A DNA stretch of 64,000 nucleotides from positions 62,001-126,000 of the forward strand of contig JAAUZI010000008.1 of the NCBI GenBank assembly GCA_014804645.1, given 5' to 3'. The notes below the pieces were generated by a model that saw only the letters and a list, made by a program, of their open reading frames with translations, did not search any database and was not told the DNA's origin. Below, piece by piece: positions 25,749-36,746 of the stretch; the stretch's first letter is position 1, and each line of letters begins with the position of its first letter. The translations under genes and the position numbers were made by a program. Source of the stretch: Lachnospiraceae bacterium (GTDB lineage Bacteria; Bacillota; Clostridia; Lachnospirales; Lachnospiraceae).

Positions 25749-27176
25749 ATGAAACTGACCAACGAAGAACAGGAACAGGCTTTTCGGGAGTGGATGCGCA
25801 AGCAGTACAACGATGAGGGAATGCGCCGCTACACGGACAATGCCATTATCGCCTACTCCCACGCGCTGCGGACGGCATGCAGACAAATGGAGCCTTATGT
25901 AGCCGGAAACCTATTTTTCTACAAAAATGGATACGAATTCGACACGGTGTACGAGCAGCTGCAAGGAAAGGCGGAATTCAAAAAGGCCAACGAAACCTAT
26001 GGCAATGGCACACTGTCTGCGGCCATACAGCTCTACCAAGCCTTTCTGCACAACGGGGACGCCGCGCCGGCCCCGGAGGTCTCCGCGCCCTTTTACCTGA
26101 AACAGGAGATTGACAGCGACGGCTACGACGACGACCAGGGACTGGATTTTCGCTATGAGGAGGTGCCCATGACCCCTCTCCAGAAAATCTACTATGGCGC
26201 TCCCGGCACCGGCAAATCCTACCGTGTGAACAAAATGATAGAGCGGGAGTATCCCGTGCCGGAAGAGAGAGACGCCCATTGCAAGCGGCTGATTTTTCAC
26301 CCCACCTACAGCTATCAGGACTTTATCGGCAGCATCAAGCCCCTGATTACGCTGGACCGGCCTCTGGACTATATCTTTGCTGCCGGACCTCTGACCCTTC
26401 TGCTGAAGGAAGCGTTCATGCATCCGGCGGAAAAATATTATCTGGTCATCGAGGAGATCAACCGGGGCAATGCTCCTGCTATCTTCGGAGATCTGTTCCA
26501 GCTGCTGGACCGCCAGAGCTGCGGCAAATCCGAGTACGCAGTAGCCAACAATGACATGACGGCCTTTTTCTCCCGGGACCCGGGGCTGAAAAAACTGTTT
26601 ATGGAGGGAAAGGTCTGGTTTCCTGCCAACTTTAACATACTGGCTACCATGAATACGGCGGACGAGAATATCTTTGTGCTGGACAACGCTTTCAAGCGCC
26701 GTTTTGCGCTGGAGTATGTGCGGATCAGCTTTGATGACCTGCCCCAGGAGTGGAGTCATCCCTATGACACCTTTGCGGGCAGAAAGCCTCTGACCGCCAT
26801 CTTTCAGGACACTCCGCTGGAGGACTACGCAAGTCAGCTGTACTACGAGGGGCGCCTGTCCCGAGACTGGCCCACCTTTGCCCGGCTGGTCAACAGGATT
26901 ATCGACATGGTCAACCGGCAGGAGCTGCAGGAGATGGGCAAGCGCTCCGACGCCGCCCGATACCATCTGTCCCGAATCCCTGAGAACAAAAAACTGGGGC
27001 CCTTTTTCGTGTCCGAGGCCGACCTGTGCCAGCGGGATACATTTATCAATAAGGTGATTTTCTATCTGAAACAAGATGTGTTTCCGGATCATCCCCACTA
27101 CTTAAGCGAGTCCTATGAAGAGCTGTACCTGACTTACCAGGAGGATGAGGCGGATCTGTTTGAACTGCTGCGATAA
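25749..27176 (+). CDS. Orphan McrB-like AAA+ NTPase
   Basis: 475 aa. The N-terminal 130 residues contain helical and mixed segments of no recognised family. The AAA+ domain has Walker A GAPGTGKS (about 150-157), Walker B YLVIEEINRGN (about 231-241), the McrB-type MNTAD motif (301-305) and FKRRF arginines (about 315-319). McrB is the GTPase motor of the McrBC modified-DNA restriction enzyme and needs McrC for cleavage. No McrC-like gene is next to it; its neighbours are housekeeping genes. AAGGAG supports the start. It may be a defence remnant or a different AAA+ function. Confidence 0.8.
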   Translation: MKLTNEEQEQAFREWMRKQYNDEGMRRYTDNAIIAYSHALRTACRQMEPYVAGNLFFYKNGYEFDTVYEQLQGKAEFKKANETYGNGTLSAAIQLYQAFLHNGDAAPAPEVSAPFYLKQEIDSDGYDDDQGLDFRYEEVPMTPLQKIYYGAPGTGKSYRVNKMIEREYPVPEERDAHCKRLIFHPTYSYQDFIGSIKPLITLDRPLDYIFAAGPLTLLLKEAFMHPAEKYYLVIEEINRGNAPAIFGDLFQLLDRQSCGKSEYAVANNDMTAFFSRDPGLKKLFMEGKVWFPANFNILATMNTADENIFVLDNAFKRRFALEYVRISFDDLPQEWSHPYDTFAGRKPLTAIFQDTPLEDYASQLYYEGRLSRDWPTFARLVNRIIDMVNRQELQEMGKRSDAARYHLSRIPENKKLGPFFVSEADLCQRDTFINKVIFYLKQDVFPDHPHYLSESYEELYLTYQEDEADLFELLR

Positions 27177-27180
27177 AAAT

Positions 27181-27224
27181 TTTATGCCGTACTCAGAAAT
27201 TTTCAAATTCTGGTACGGCATAAA
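27181..27224. terminator. Bidirectional terminator between convergent genes
   Basis: A 12-bp outer stem TTTATGCCGTAC / GTACGGCATAAA with inner CAGAA/TTCTG pairing lies between the McrB-like gene (plus) and the solute-binding gene (minus). U-rich flanks are modest. Confidence 0.7.
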
Positions 27225-27226
27225 TG

Positions 27227-28549
27227 CTAATTTCTTTCATTTAGGTACAATTGAACCCTGCTGTCTATGGCATTTGCCACGTCCTCAGCTTGTTTCTCTC
27301 CATAGAAAAAGGGAAACGCCTCCTCTTCAATAATATCCCAGATGTCGTTCTGCCACTGATAGTAAATGGAATGTTCTAACATCTCCCAGAAGATTGACTC
27401 GTCCTCCTGGGTCATAAGATCAGGCTTTAAAAAAATGTCCCCTCTTTCATATCCCGTGTTTTCATCTAATACCTCTTCTTGGGCCTCTTTCCACAAGGTC
27501 TCCAGAAAACTTTGTTTTACTGGAAAATTTCCATTTCCAATCACCAATTTGCGTTGCGTTTCATCAGATAACAGATAAAGCAGAAAATCTTTTGCGCCCT
27601 CTTTGTGGTCGGATGCGGCATTAATATAAATACTTTGGACCCATAATTCATATACTCCTCCTTGAGGACTGGGATATCCCATATAAACGGGAGTTCCTTC
27701 AAACAATTCTCTACAATAACTGAAACTGTTAAAATCATTGATGAACAATGCTGTACAAAACTGTTCTCCTGATGCCAAGCGTCCGGAATCCTGCTTTTCC
27801 GGTTGAGGGTCCGAATACCTCTTTGCAAACTCCAGCATCTCGATGAATTCCGACTGTTCAAAGGAACTGATACGCTGCTCTTCATCCACAAACAGCTGGA
27901 TACCTCCCATTCCCACACCCAACACATTCAGCACATATAACCCGGCTTTTTCTTTTGTCCAGCCATATGGGGCTTTAATAAACAAGGATACCTCTCTGTC
28001 CTGCGCTGTCTGCATGCAATAGTCCTTCGTCCAATTTTCTATATCTGTTGCCATCTGAGGCGAAGTGACCATTGTCCCCAGACTAAAGGAATAGGGCACC
28101 CCATATAATCTTCCGTTTACCCGGTTGGCCTCCGCCACATTGCTGACAATATCCCCCTGCTCGGTTAGGAAATCTGTCACATCCAGAAATACTCCCGCCT
28201 CCGCATAGGGTTTCATATCAATCCGTTGAAGTGCTGTACTAGTTAGAAGGTCTGGCCCACCTCCATTAGTGAGTTCCAACTGTATACGGGTGCGCTGGTC
28301 ATCGGGAGAAGTTTTGTTATCAAATTCCACCAACACGATCTCATAGCGGTCACTCTGGTTATTATAGTCTGCAACGACTTCCTGCATGGTAACACTGAAA
28401 GTACTTGCACACAGTCGCACTTCCTCTCTGCCATTCTCATTGAGTACGGGCTGGAAGTCACTGTCTGATATCATATTCTCGTTGCCGCATCCACCAAGCA
28501 CACAAAACATCAAAACCGCAAACAAAATCTTTGTTCTGCCATCTTTCAT
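27227..28549 (-). CDS. Extracellular solute-binding lipoprotein (family 1-like)
   Basis: 440 aa. The signal ends in lipobox VLGGC (Cys about 21), so it would be lipid-anchored after Lgt/Lsp processing. The mature part has the periplasmic-binding fold of sugar-type ABC binding proteins (NGGGPDLLTSTALQR, RLYGVPYSFSLGTM). No permease or ATPase gene is nearby, so it may serve a distant transporter or act as a sensor. Its C-terminal motif (VQLYLNERN) resembles that of the fusion lipoprotein at 56007-58169, suggesting the two are related. Confidence 0.82.
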   Translation of the reverse strand: MKDGRTKILFAVLMFCVLGGCGNENMISDSDFQPVLNENGREEVRLCASTFSVTMQEVVADYNNQSDRYEIVLVEFDNKTSPDDQRTRIQLELTNGGGPDLLTSTALQRIDMKPYAEAGVFLDVTDFLTEQGDIVSNVAEANRVNGRLYGVPYSFSLGTMVTSPQMATDIENWTKDYCMQTAQDREVSLFIKAPYGWTKEKAGLYVLNVLGVGMGGIQLFVDEEQRISSFEQSEFIEMLEFAKRYSDPQPEKQDSGRLASGEQFCTALFINDFNSFSYCRELFEGTPVYMGYPSPQGGVYELWVQSIYINAASDHKEGAKDFLLYLLSDETQRKLVIGNGNFPVKQSFLETLWKEAQEEVLDENTGYERGDIFLKPDLMTQEDESIFWEMLEHSIYYQWQNDIWDIIEEEAFPFFYGEKQAEDVANAIDSRVQLYLNERN

Positions 28550-28578
28550 GAGATTTCCTTCCTGTTATATACATTTGA

Positions 28579-28628
28579 GAGCTGTCGCACTAGCTAAAAA
28601 TTTTTAGCTAAGCAACAGCCCTCTTTTT
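28579..28628. terminator. Hairpin/terminator downstream of dnaJ
   Basis: Arms of about 22 bp (GAGCTGTCGCACTAGCTAAA and its near-inverse) meet at AAAAATTTTT. A T5 run follows on the plus side only, so function on the minus strand is less certain. Confidence 0.5.
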
Positions 28629-28685
28629 ACCCTGTTTTAAGGCTTGATTATCGTTATAGGCGCTTTTTCTCCCCTAGCGCCGCAT

Positions 28686-29864
28686 TTATTTCCAAAACTT
28701 TTTCTTTTTATCTTTGCCTTCCTTGCCATCCTTTCCGTCGCCGGATTTGTCCTCCTTCTCCAGCTTTTTTGCCGCGTTCAGGCTGTCGCCGCTCTCTGCG
28801 TCAAACTGACGCAGCAGCTCCTTGGCCTCGTGAGAAAGTCTGTCGGGCACCTCCACCACCAATGTCACATAATGGTCGCCCCGCACCTCCTTGTTGCGCA
28901 AGGTCGGCACACCCTTACCCTTGAGGCGCACCTTGGTGTCCGTCTGGGTGCCGGGTTTCACATCGTAAATTACCTTGCCATCCACGGTGTCAATGACAAT
29001 CTCACCACCCAGCGCCGCCACGGCAAAGGAGATGGGCACAGTGGAGAAAATATTGTAATCCTGCCTCTGGAAAATGGGATGACGTCCCACCACCACTTCC
29101 ACCAGCACGTCTCCGCGGGCGCCTCCGTTCGTTCCCGGCTCACCCAGACCGGGCAGACGCTTACACTGTCCGTTGTCGATACCGGCGGGAATATCCACGG
29201 CATAGCGTTTCTTCATGGGCACATAGCCGGTCCCACGACAGTCCACACACTTTTCCTTAATGATCTTACCGGTTCCCTGGCAGTCCGGACATGCCTGCAC
29301 ATTCCGCACGGTTCCGAAAAAGGACTGGGAGGTGAACACAACCTGGCCCTTGCCGCCGCATTTAGAGCAGGTCTCCGGGCTGGTTCCCGGCTTGGCGCCG
29401 CTGCCGTTACAGGTCTTACAGGTCTCCTTTACAGTCAGCTCGATTTCTTTTTCACAGCCGAATACGGCCTCCTCAAAAGTAATCCGAAGGCTGGTACGCA
29501 GATTGGCGCCCTTCATGGGACCATTGTTGGCGCTCCTGCTGCGGCCGCCAAAGAAATCACTGAATATATCACCGAATATGTCGCTGAAATCGGCGCCGCT
29601 GAAGTCAAACCCACCTGCGCCGCCCGCACCGCCCTCAAAGGCCGCATGGCCAAACTGGTCATACTGACGTCTCTTGTCCGGATCACTCAGAATAGCATAT
29701 GCCTCGGATGCTTCCTTGAATTTCGCTTCCGCCTCCGCATTTCCCGGATTCACGTCCGGGTGATATTTCTTGGCCAGGGCGCGGTATGCCTTCTTGATCT
29801 CTGCGTCGTCCGCATTCTTCCCTATGCCCAGGACCTCATAATAATCACGTTTCTGCTCTGCCAT
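28686..29864 (-). CDS. dnaJ: Chaperone protein DnaJ
   Basis: 392 aa. It has a J domain with HPD ([10 protein letters not shown]), a Gly/Phe-rich linker, four CxxCxGxG zinc repeats ([32 protein letters not shown]), a substrate-binding C-terminus and a Lys/Asp-rich tail. It is the co-chaperone that stimulates DnaK ATPase. It is the last gene of the hrcA-grpE-dnaK-dnaJ operon, with TTAGGAGG as RBS. Confidence 0.96.
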   Translation of the reverse strand: MAEQKRDYYEVLGIGKNADDAEIKKAYRALAKKYHPDVNPGNAEAEAKFKEASEAYAILSDPDKRRQYDQFGHAAFEGGAGGAGGFDFSGADFSDIFGDIFSDFFGGRSRSANNGPMKGANLRTSLRITFEEAVFGCEKEIELTVKETCKTCNGSGAKPGTSPETCSKCGGKGQVVFTSQSFFGTVRNVQACPDCQGTGKIIKEKCVDCRGTGYVPMKKRYAVDIPAGIDNGQCKRLPGLGEPGTNGGARGDVLVEVVVGRHPIFQRQDYNIFSTVPISFAVAALGGEIVIDTVDGKVIYDVKPGTQTDTKVRLKGKGVPTLRNKEVRGDHYVTLVVEVPDRLSHEAKELLRQFDAESGDSLNAAKKLEKEDKSGDGKDGKEGKDKKKKFWK

Positions 29865-29890
29865 AAGTATGACCTCCTAACAACTCCACA

Positions 29891-29921
29891 CGAAGAATGG
29901 CCCATTATGAGCCATTCTTCG
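29891..29921 (-). other. dnaK-dnaJ intergenic hairpin
   Basis: Perfect 11-bp stem CGAAGAATGGC / GCCATTCTTCG with a 9-nt loop and no T-run. It may act as an mRNA-processing or stabilising hairpin rather than a terminator. Confidence 0.5.
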
Positions 29922-29949
29922 ATGCAAGACAAAAATCTGTACTTCCCGC

Positions 29950-31854
<1,905 letters not shown>

Positions 31855-31902
31855 CTATAATGAACTGATATTTTAAATTGCCTGCTCTACCATGTATGGT
31901 AT

Positions 31903-32565
31903 CTATGAAACCACAGAAACCATGCTGTGTCTCACAACAGAATCTCTGTAGGTATAGCCTTTCTGCAGCTCCTGTGCCACGGTGCCGGACTCCAGCTCCT
32001 CGTTCTCCACCTGCATCACCGCATTGTGAAGATTTGGATCAAACTCGCAGCCCACCGCCTCGATGGGTTTCACCCCGATATTATCCAGCTCCGTCATCAT
32101 CTGCCTGTAGATCTTATTCATGCCCTCCACAAAGGCATCGCCCTGCTGGTCCTCCGGGACTGTAGCCAGTCCCCGCTCAAAATTGTCGATCACAGGAAGT
32201 ATTTTCTCTATGACACTCTTGGCCCCCGTCTCAAACATGACCTGTTTTTCCTTCTCGGTCCTGTTACGGAAATTCTCAAACTCTGCCAGCTGGCGTTTCA
32301 CTCTGTCCTCAAGCTCCGCTATCTTCTCCTTGGCGGCGTCCGCCTTTTTATCCTGCTTCGCCTGTTTCTTGGCGGCTCTTTTCTCCGCCCAGCTCTTGGG
32401 GTCCTCGCCCTCGGGCGTCTCTGTATCCTCGCCCTGCTCCTGAGCGTCATCCCCGGCCTTCTCCTCCGGTTGAGACGCCTCGGCTGTGTCCTCGGGCCGC
32501 TCCTCTACAGGCCGCTCCTCTTCCACAATCTCTTCCTCTAAAATCTCCTTCTCCTGATCTGCCAT
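31903..32565 (-). CDS. grpE: Nucleotide exchange factor GrpE
   Basis: 220 aa. A long acidic N-terminal extension (about 1-75, Glu/Pro-rich) and a coiled coil (RVKRQLAEFENFRNRTEKEK) precede the C-terminal beta domain with FDPNLHNAVMQVE. It releases ADP from DnaK. The ATG at 32565 is preferred; the ORF-track start adds 34 non-conserved residues. It lies between hrcA and dnaK. Confidence 0.94.
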   Translation of the reverse strand: MADQEKEILEEEIVEEERPVEERPEDTAEASQPEEKAGDDAQEQGEDTETPEGEDPKSWAEKRAAKKQAKQDKKADAAKEKIAELEDRVKRQLAEFENFRNRTEKEKQVMFETGAKSVIEKILPVIDNFERGLATVPEDQQGDAFVEGMNKIYRQMMTELDNIGVKPIEAVGCEFDPNLHNAVMQVENEELESGTVAQELQKGYTYRDSVVRHSMVSVVS

Positions 32566-32673
32566 GCCATCATCCCTTTCTATATAGAGTACCGCATCTG
32601 CCCTACCAGTACCATAACCGGCAGAGTAATTTCTGACCGCTTGAGCGTCCAGAAATTCTCTGGGCACTGTCCT

Positions 32674-33699
32674 CTATTTCTTATATAATTCATCCAATTG
32701 CTGTTTCAGCGTTTGCAGGGTCCCGATCACCTTGTCGTAGTCCATCCTCTTGGGGCCGATAATACCTATGGTGCCCTTCATGCCCTCCTCCAACTCGTAG
32801 GTGGCAGTCACCACACTGCAGTCCTTCATTCCCCTGATTGGGGTTTCCTCACCGATATATACCTGAATCCCCGTGTTGGTGTCGTCCGCCAAGGTCTCCT
32901 GAACCAGCTCGCTGAGCAGTTCTTTTTCCTCAAAAGTGGTAATAAGCTCACTGGCCTTCTGCTGGTCCGCCAGCTCCGGATATCGGAAAATATTGTTAGC
33001 TCCGCTGGTGTATATCTCCAGGTCCTCGTCGGCCTTGATGGCCTCGGCCACTGCGTCGATAACTTCGCTGACTATATCGCTGTGAATGCCCGCCTGCTGT
33101 TTCATGGCCGCGATCATTCCCAGATTGATCTCCGCCATACACAGGCCATTCAAATGCGTGTTCAGCAGAATGTTCAATTTCAGCAGCGTCTCATCATCCA
33201 GCTCCTGAGTCACATGCAGGACATTGTTCTTGATTACATTGCCCTCTGCCACAATCACTGCCAATATCTGATTGTAATCCATTCTGGACAGCTGAATGAA
33301 CTTTACCTTGCTGCCGTGAGTCTGCGGCGCGCTGATCATGGTGGCGTACTGCGTATTCTGGGCCAGCACCCTTGCCACCTGTTTCAGCAGGTTCTCCATG
33401 CGGTCCTGCCTCTCCAGCAGCATCTCCTTCATCTCCACGACTTCCTGTTCCTTCTGCTCCATCATGCAGTCCACATAAAAACGATAGCCCTGGTCGGAGG
33501 GAATGCGTCCGGCAGAGGTATGGGGCTGAACAATGTATCCAAGCTCCTCCAGGTCAGCCATCTCATTGCGTATGGTTGCGGAACTCAGGTTCAGGTCCGT
33601 GTACTTACTGATGGTCCTGCTGCCCACCGGCTCGCCTGTCTCCAGATAGTTTCGGATGATGGCCTGCAATATTTTTGTCTTTCTCTCATCCAACTGCAT
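32674..33699 (-). CDS. hrcA: Heat-inducible transcription repressor HrcA
   Basis: 341 aa. It has an N-terminal winged helix (SSATIRNEMADLEELGYIVQ) and a C-terminal GAF-like domain. It represses its own operon by binding CIRCE, and GroEL helps keep it active in related species. GGAGG is 6 nt before the ATG at 33699, so the ORF-track ATG two codons earlier is unlikely. Confidence 0.95.
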   Translation of the reverse strand: MQLDERKTKILQAIIRNYLETGEPVGSRTISKYTDLNLSSATIRNEMADLEELGYIVQPHTSAGRIPSDQGYRFYVDCMMEQKEQEVVEMKEMLLERQDRMENLLKQVARVLAQNTQYATMISAPQTHGSKVKFIQLSRMDYNQILAVIVAEGNVIKNNVLHVTQELDDETLLKLNILLNTHLNGLCMAEINLGMIAAMKQQAGIHSDIVSEVIDAVAEAIKADEDLEIYTSGANNIFRYPELADQQKASELITTFEEKELLSELVQETLADDTNTGIQVYIGEETPIRGMKDCSVVTATYELEEGMKGTIGIIGPKRMDYDKVIGTLQTLKQQLDELYKK

Positions 33700-33745
33700 T
33701 CCCATCCTCCTGTCTCATATTCCCTATCTGCCTTTTGAATCGTTG

Positions 33746-33772
33746 TTAGCACTCAACCTCATGGAGTGCTAA
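33746..33772 (-). promoter_or_regulatory. CIRCE operator
   Basis: Perfect TTAGCACTC-N9-GAGTGCTAA, the HrcA-binding site, located between the promoter and hrcA. Confidence 0.97.
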
Positions 33773-33786
33773 CACTTACTAGAACT

Positions 33787-33815
33787 AAAATATCACTTAC
33801 CCCACATATTGTCAA
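33787..33815 (-). promoter_or_regulatory. Promoter of the hrcA-grpE-dnaK-dnaJ operon
   Basis: Minus strand TTGACA - 17 bp - TATTTT. CIRCE begins 14 bp downstream of the -10. Confidence 0.85.
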
Positions 33816-33864
33816 CTGCTTTCCCAAAAATTATTTCTAAAATAATTCTAAACGGAGCATAAAG

Positions 33865-33910
33865 AAAAAAGAACACAGCCAGGACCTATTCGCGTCCCAA
33901 ACTGTGTTCT
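33865..33910 (-). terminator. Terminator of the DUF6465 gene
   Basis: Stem AGAACACAG / CTGTGTTCT, followed on the minus strand by TTTTTT. Confidence 0.85.
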
Positions 33911-33930
33911 CTTGAATGACTATGTTTGAC

Positions 33931-34404
33931 TTACAGATAGAAACTGCCGGCAACCTTGTTCATCACATAGTATGCCACATGCTCCTCGGGCTTTACATAC
34001 AGCTCAATGCTGTCTAAGTCCGCCTCTTTCTGATTCAGATCATACTTCCACACGTCCTTGGCGATCTGTACCAGCTCCTCCTGGGTGTAGGACTTGCCAT
34101 CAAACTGTATTGTGATCTCGGCTTTTAACTCCTTCTTGGCCGCAGCCTTCTTGGTTGCAGGTTTCTTCTCAGCAGCTTTAGCTGCGGGCTTTTTGGCGGC
34201 AGGTTTCTTCTCTGCCTTAGGTGCCGCGGCCTTTGTGGCCTCTGCTTTCACTTCTGCGGCCTTAGGCGCCTCTGCCTTTACTTCCTCTTTCTTCGTCTCC
34301 TCAACCTTGACCGCCGCTACACTTGCGGGTGCCTTCTTGACAGTAGCCTTTGCGGGCTTGGTTTCTTCCTTATTTACAGTTACATTTTTCTTTGCAGGTG
34401 CCAT
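33931..34404 (-). CDS. DUF6465 protein with histone-like Lys/Ala/Pro tail
   Basis: 157 aa. The first 90 residues are low-complexity Lys/Ala/Glu/Pro (AKKPAAKAAEKKPATKKAAA), similar to histone H1 tails. The C-terminal 65 residues form a small domain (AEITIQFDGKSYTQEELVQI) typical of DUF6465. The basic tail suggests nucleic-acid or nucleoid binding, but the family role is not established. It has its own promoter and terminator. Confidence 0.8.
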   Translation of the reverse strand: MAPAKKNVTVNKEETKPAKATVKKAPASVAAVKVEETKKEEVKAEAPKAAEVKAEATKAAAPKAEKKPAAKKPAAKAAEKKPATKKAAAKKELKAEITIQFDGKSYTQEELVQIAKDVWKYDLNQKEADLDSIELYVKPEEHVAYYVMNKVAGSFYL

Positions 34405-34513
34405 AATGCTTATCTCCCTTCATTCACTTGCTTGATTGCTAATCAACGTTCTATTTGCTCTTTGCAAGGCTCTATATGTGTAAGTTTCCTAGTTGCCATC
34501 CTTGTCACGCTAC

Positions 34514-34542
34514 AGTTTAGCCCTTTTTCCTTAATCTGTCAA
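34514..34542 (-). promoter_or_regulatory. Promoter of the DUF6465 gene
   Basis: Minus strand TTGACA - 17 bp - TAAACT, leaving a leader of about 100 nt. Confidence 0.75.
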
Positions 34543-34621
34543 CTTTTTGTTGAAAATTTGCCATATTGTCCCCCAAACGCTTTATTAACTCAATAATCTT
34601 GGGCAAAATATCCTAAAATCA

Positions 34622-35476
34622 TCATTGCAGAAAAAGGCTGAAAGCCACCAGCACCACGACTCCCAACAGGATACGGTACCAGCCGAACACTTTGAAATCG
34701 TGCCTTTTTATATAGCTTAACAGGAAACGCAGCACGAACACGGACACTATGAAAGCCACCACACAGCCCGCCAACAGCGCGCCCAGCTCCAGGGCCGTAA
34801 AGTGGAATCCGAATTTCACGAGTTTCAGCAAGCTCGCGCCGAACATCACCGGCACCGCCAGGAAAAAGGTGTATTCCGCCGCCACGGTCCGGGACACCCC
34901 TATGAGCAATGCGCCCACAATAGTAGCGCCGGAGCGGGAGGTACCGGGAAAGACCGCCGCAATCACCTGAAATACGCCGATGAGCAGGGCCGTCTGGTAG
35001 GTAATCTCCGCTAAGGTATTGATCTTGGGTTTTCTGCCCTTATTCCAATTTTCAATGACGATAAATGCGACGCCAAAGACGATCAGCGCCAGCGCCACCA
35101 CTTCATAGCGGTAGAACAGGGCGTCCAGCACATCGTCAAACAGCACTCCGATGACTGCCGCGGGCACACAGGATACCAGGATTTTGAACCACATAGTCAT
35201 AATGTCCATCCGCAGCCAGGATATCCTGCCCGGATTCTTGGCTTTGGCTTTAGCCGTAAAAGCAAAGGGCCAGAGCTTGTTCCAGAACAGCACCACCACC
35301 GCCAGAATAGCTCCCAGCTGAATCACCACGTCAAACATGCCAAAAAAGTTCTCGCTCAAACCATCAAATGGCATCAGCTCCTCCAGCAATATCAGATGTC
35401 CCGTGCTGCTGATGGGCAGCCACTCCGTGACGCCCTCCACAATTCCATAGATAATCGCCTTCAATATTTCCAACAT
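34622..35476 (-). CDS. uppP: Undecaprenyl-diphosphatase UppP (BacA)
   Basis: 284 aa polytopic protein with both signatures: EGVTEWLPISSTGHLIL (about 14-30) and PGTSRSGATIVGALL. It dephosphorylates undecaprenyl pyrophosphate to recycle the lipid carrier for peptidoglycan and contributes to bacitracin resistance. It is preceded by the aminotransferase gene, with 52 bp between them. Confidence 0.95.
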   Translation of the reverse strand: MLEILKAIIYGIVEGVTEWLPISSTGHLILLEELMPFDGLSENFFGMFDVVIQLGAILAVVVLFWNKLWPFAFTAKAKAKNPGRISWLRMDIMTMWFKILVSCVPAAVIGVLFDDVLDALFYRYEVVALALIVFGVAFIVIENWNKGRKPKINTLAEITYQTALLIGVFQVIAAVFPGTSRSGATIVGALLIGVSRTVAAEYTFFLAVPVMFGASLLKLVKFGFHFTALELGALLAGCVVAFIVSVFVLRFLLSYIKRHDFKVFGWYRILLGVVVLVAFSLFLQ

Positions 35477-35528
35477 CTTCCATAATTCCTTTCCTGAATA
35501 GAGTGTCTATGCAGCAGTCCCACAGTTC

Positions 35529-36722
35529 TCATCTGCTGCCATATTCCGTCTCCACAAACTTTCTCAGCGCCGCCATAGACCTCTCCACCTTTTCCGTGTC
35601 AATGCAGTAGGCCATGCGGAAATACCCCGACACGCCGAAGGTGTCGGAGGGCACCAGCACCAGGTCGTATTTCAGCGCCTTCTGGCAGAATACCTTGGCG
35701 TCCTCCTCCAGGGCCTTGGGGAAAATATAGAAAGTTCCTCCCGGCTTTACCACAGTGAAACCCAGCTCCACCAACGTGTCATAGATTATTTTCATGTTGG
35801 TCTCATAGACGGACAGCTCCGCCGTCTGCTCCAGCACCTGGGCCACCGCCAGCTGAATGATGGAGGGCGGACAGTTATGACCGATGCCTCTGGAAATCTG
35901 CCCGCACATATTCACCAGCGTCTCCGCCTCCGCACACGCCGGATTCACTGCCACATAGCCGATGCGCTCGCCGGGCAGGGACAGGGATTTGGAGAAAGAG
36001 TAGCACATAAGAGTGTTACTATAGTATGCGGACACGCAGGGATTTATCACACCCTCAAACACGATCTCACGGTACGGTTCATCGGAAACGATAAAAATAT
36101 CATGTCCATATTCCGCAGACTTACGCCGCAGCGTGTCCGCCAGCCTCTGTATGGTCTGTGGCGAGTACACAATGCCGGAGGGATTGTTGGGCGTGTTGAT
36201 CAGCACCGCCATGGTCTTTTCATTGACCATCTCCTCAAATGCCCGAAAATTAATCTGGAAATCCTCCACCTGGGCGGGCACCACCTTCAGCACCGCCCCG
36301 GTCAGGTCAATATAGGGGTGATACTCCGGGAAAAAGGGCGCAAATGTAAGAATCTCGTCCCCCGGCTCCGTCACACAGCGCACCGCATGGGCGATGGCTC
36401 CCGCCGCGCCGCAGGTCATGAAAATGTGCTTTCCCTCATAGGGAATGCCGAATCGCTTTGCCAGTGACGCAGCCACCGCCTCCCGGACGGAGGGGATGCC
36501 CAGACTGGGGCTGTAGCCGTGCAGCTCCATGGGGTCTTTGCTCTCCAGCAGCCGTATCATTTGATCCGTGAACGCCTGGGGCACAGGCACAGAAGGGTTG
36601 CCCAGGCTATAGTCAAACACATTCTCATAGCCGATCTCGGCCCCCCTGGCCGTGGCAAACTCCGACAGCTGCCGGATCACGGATTTTCCCGATAACATGT
36701 CTTTGTATTTCTGTACGATCAT
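35529..36722 (-). CDS. Class I/II PLP-dependent aminotransferase
   Basis: 397 aa fold-type I enzyme. Substrate and cofactor motifs include NTPNNPSGIVYS, IVSDEPYREI and the PLP Lys in CYSFSKSLSLPGERIGY. The substrate (aspartate, aromatic or other amino acids) cannot be assigned from the sequence. GAGG precedes the start. It lies 24 bp after the nucleotidyltransferase gene, possibly in the glpK transcript. Confidence 0.87.
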   Translation of the reverse strand: MIVQKYKDMLSGKSVIRQLSEFATARGAEIGYENVFDYSLGNPSVPVPQAFTDQMIRLLESKDPMELHGYSPSLGIPSVREAVAASLAKRFGIPYEGKHIFMTCGAAGAIAHAVRCVTEPGDEILTFAPFFPEYHPYIDLTGAVLKVVPAQVEDFQINFRAFEEMVNEKTMAVLINTPNNPSGIVYSPQTIQRLADTLRRKSAEYGHDIFIVSDEPYREIVFEGVINPCVSAYYSNTLMCYSFSKSLSLPGERIGYVAVNPACAEAETLVNMCGQISRGIGHNCPPSIIQLAVAQVLEQTAELSVYETNMKIIYDTLVELGFTVVKPGGTFYIFPKALEEDAKVFCQKALKYDLVLVPSDTFGVSGYFRMAYCIDTEKVERSMAALRKFVETEYGSR

Positions 36723-36746
36723 CTTTTTATCCTCTTTTCTATATTT

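Noticed and set aside
25911-27098. 395-aa minus-strand ORF
   Set aside because: Antisense to the McrB-like gene, which has intact Walker motifs.
34094-34435. Hydrophobic 113-aa plus-strand ORF
   Set aside because: Complement of the Lys/Ala-rich DUF6465 tail, which creates an artificial Phe/Ala/Gly-rich frame.
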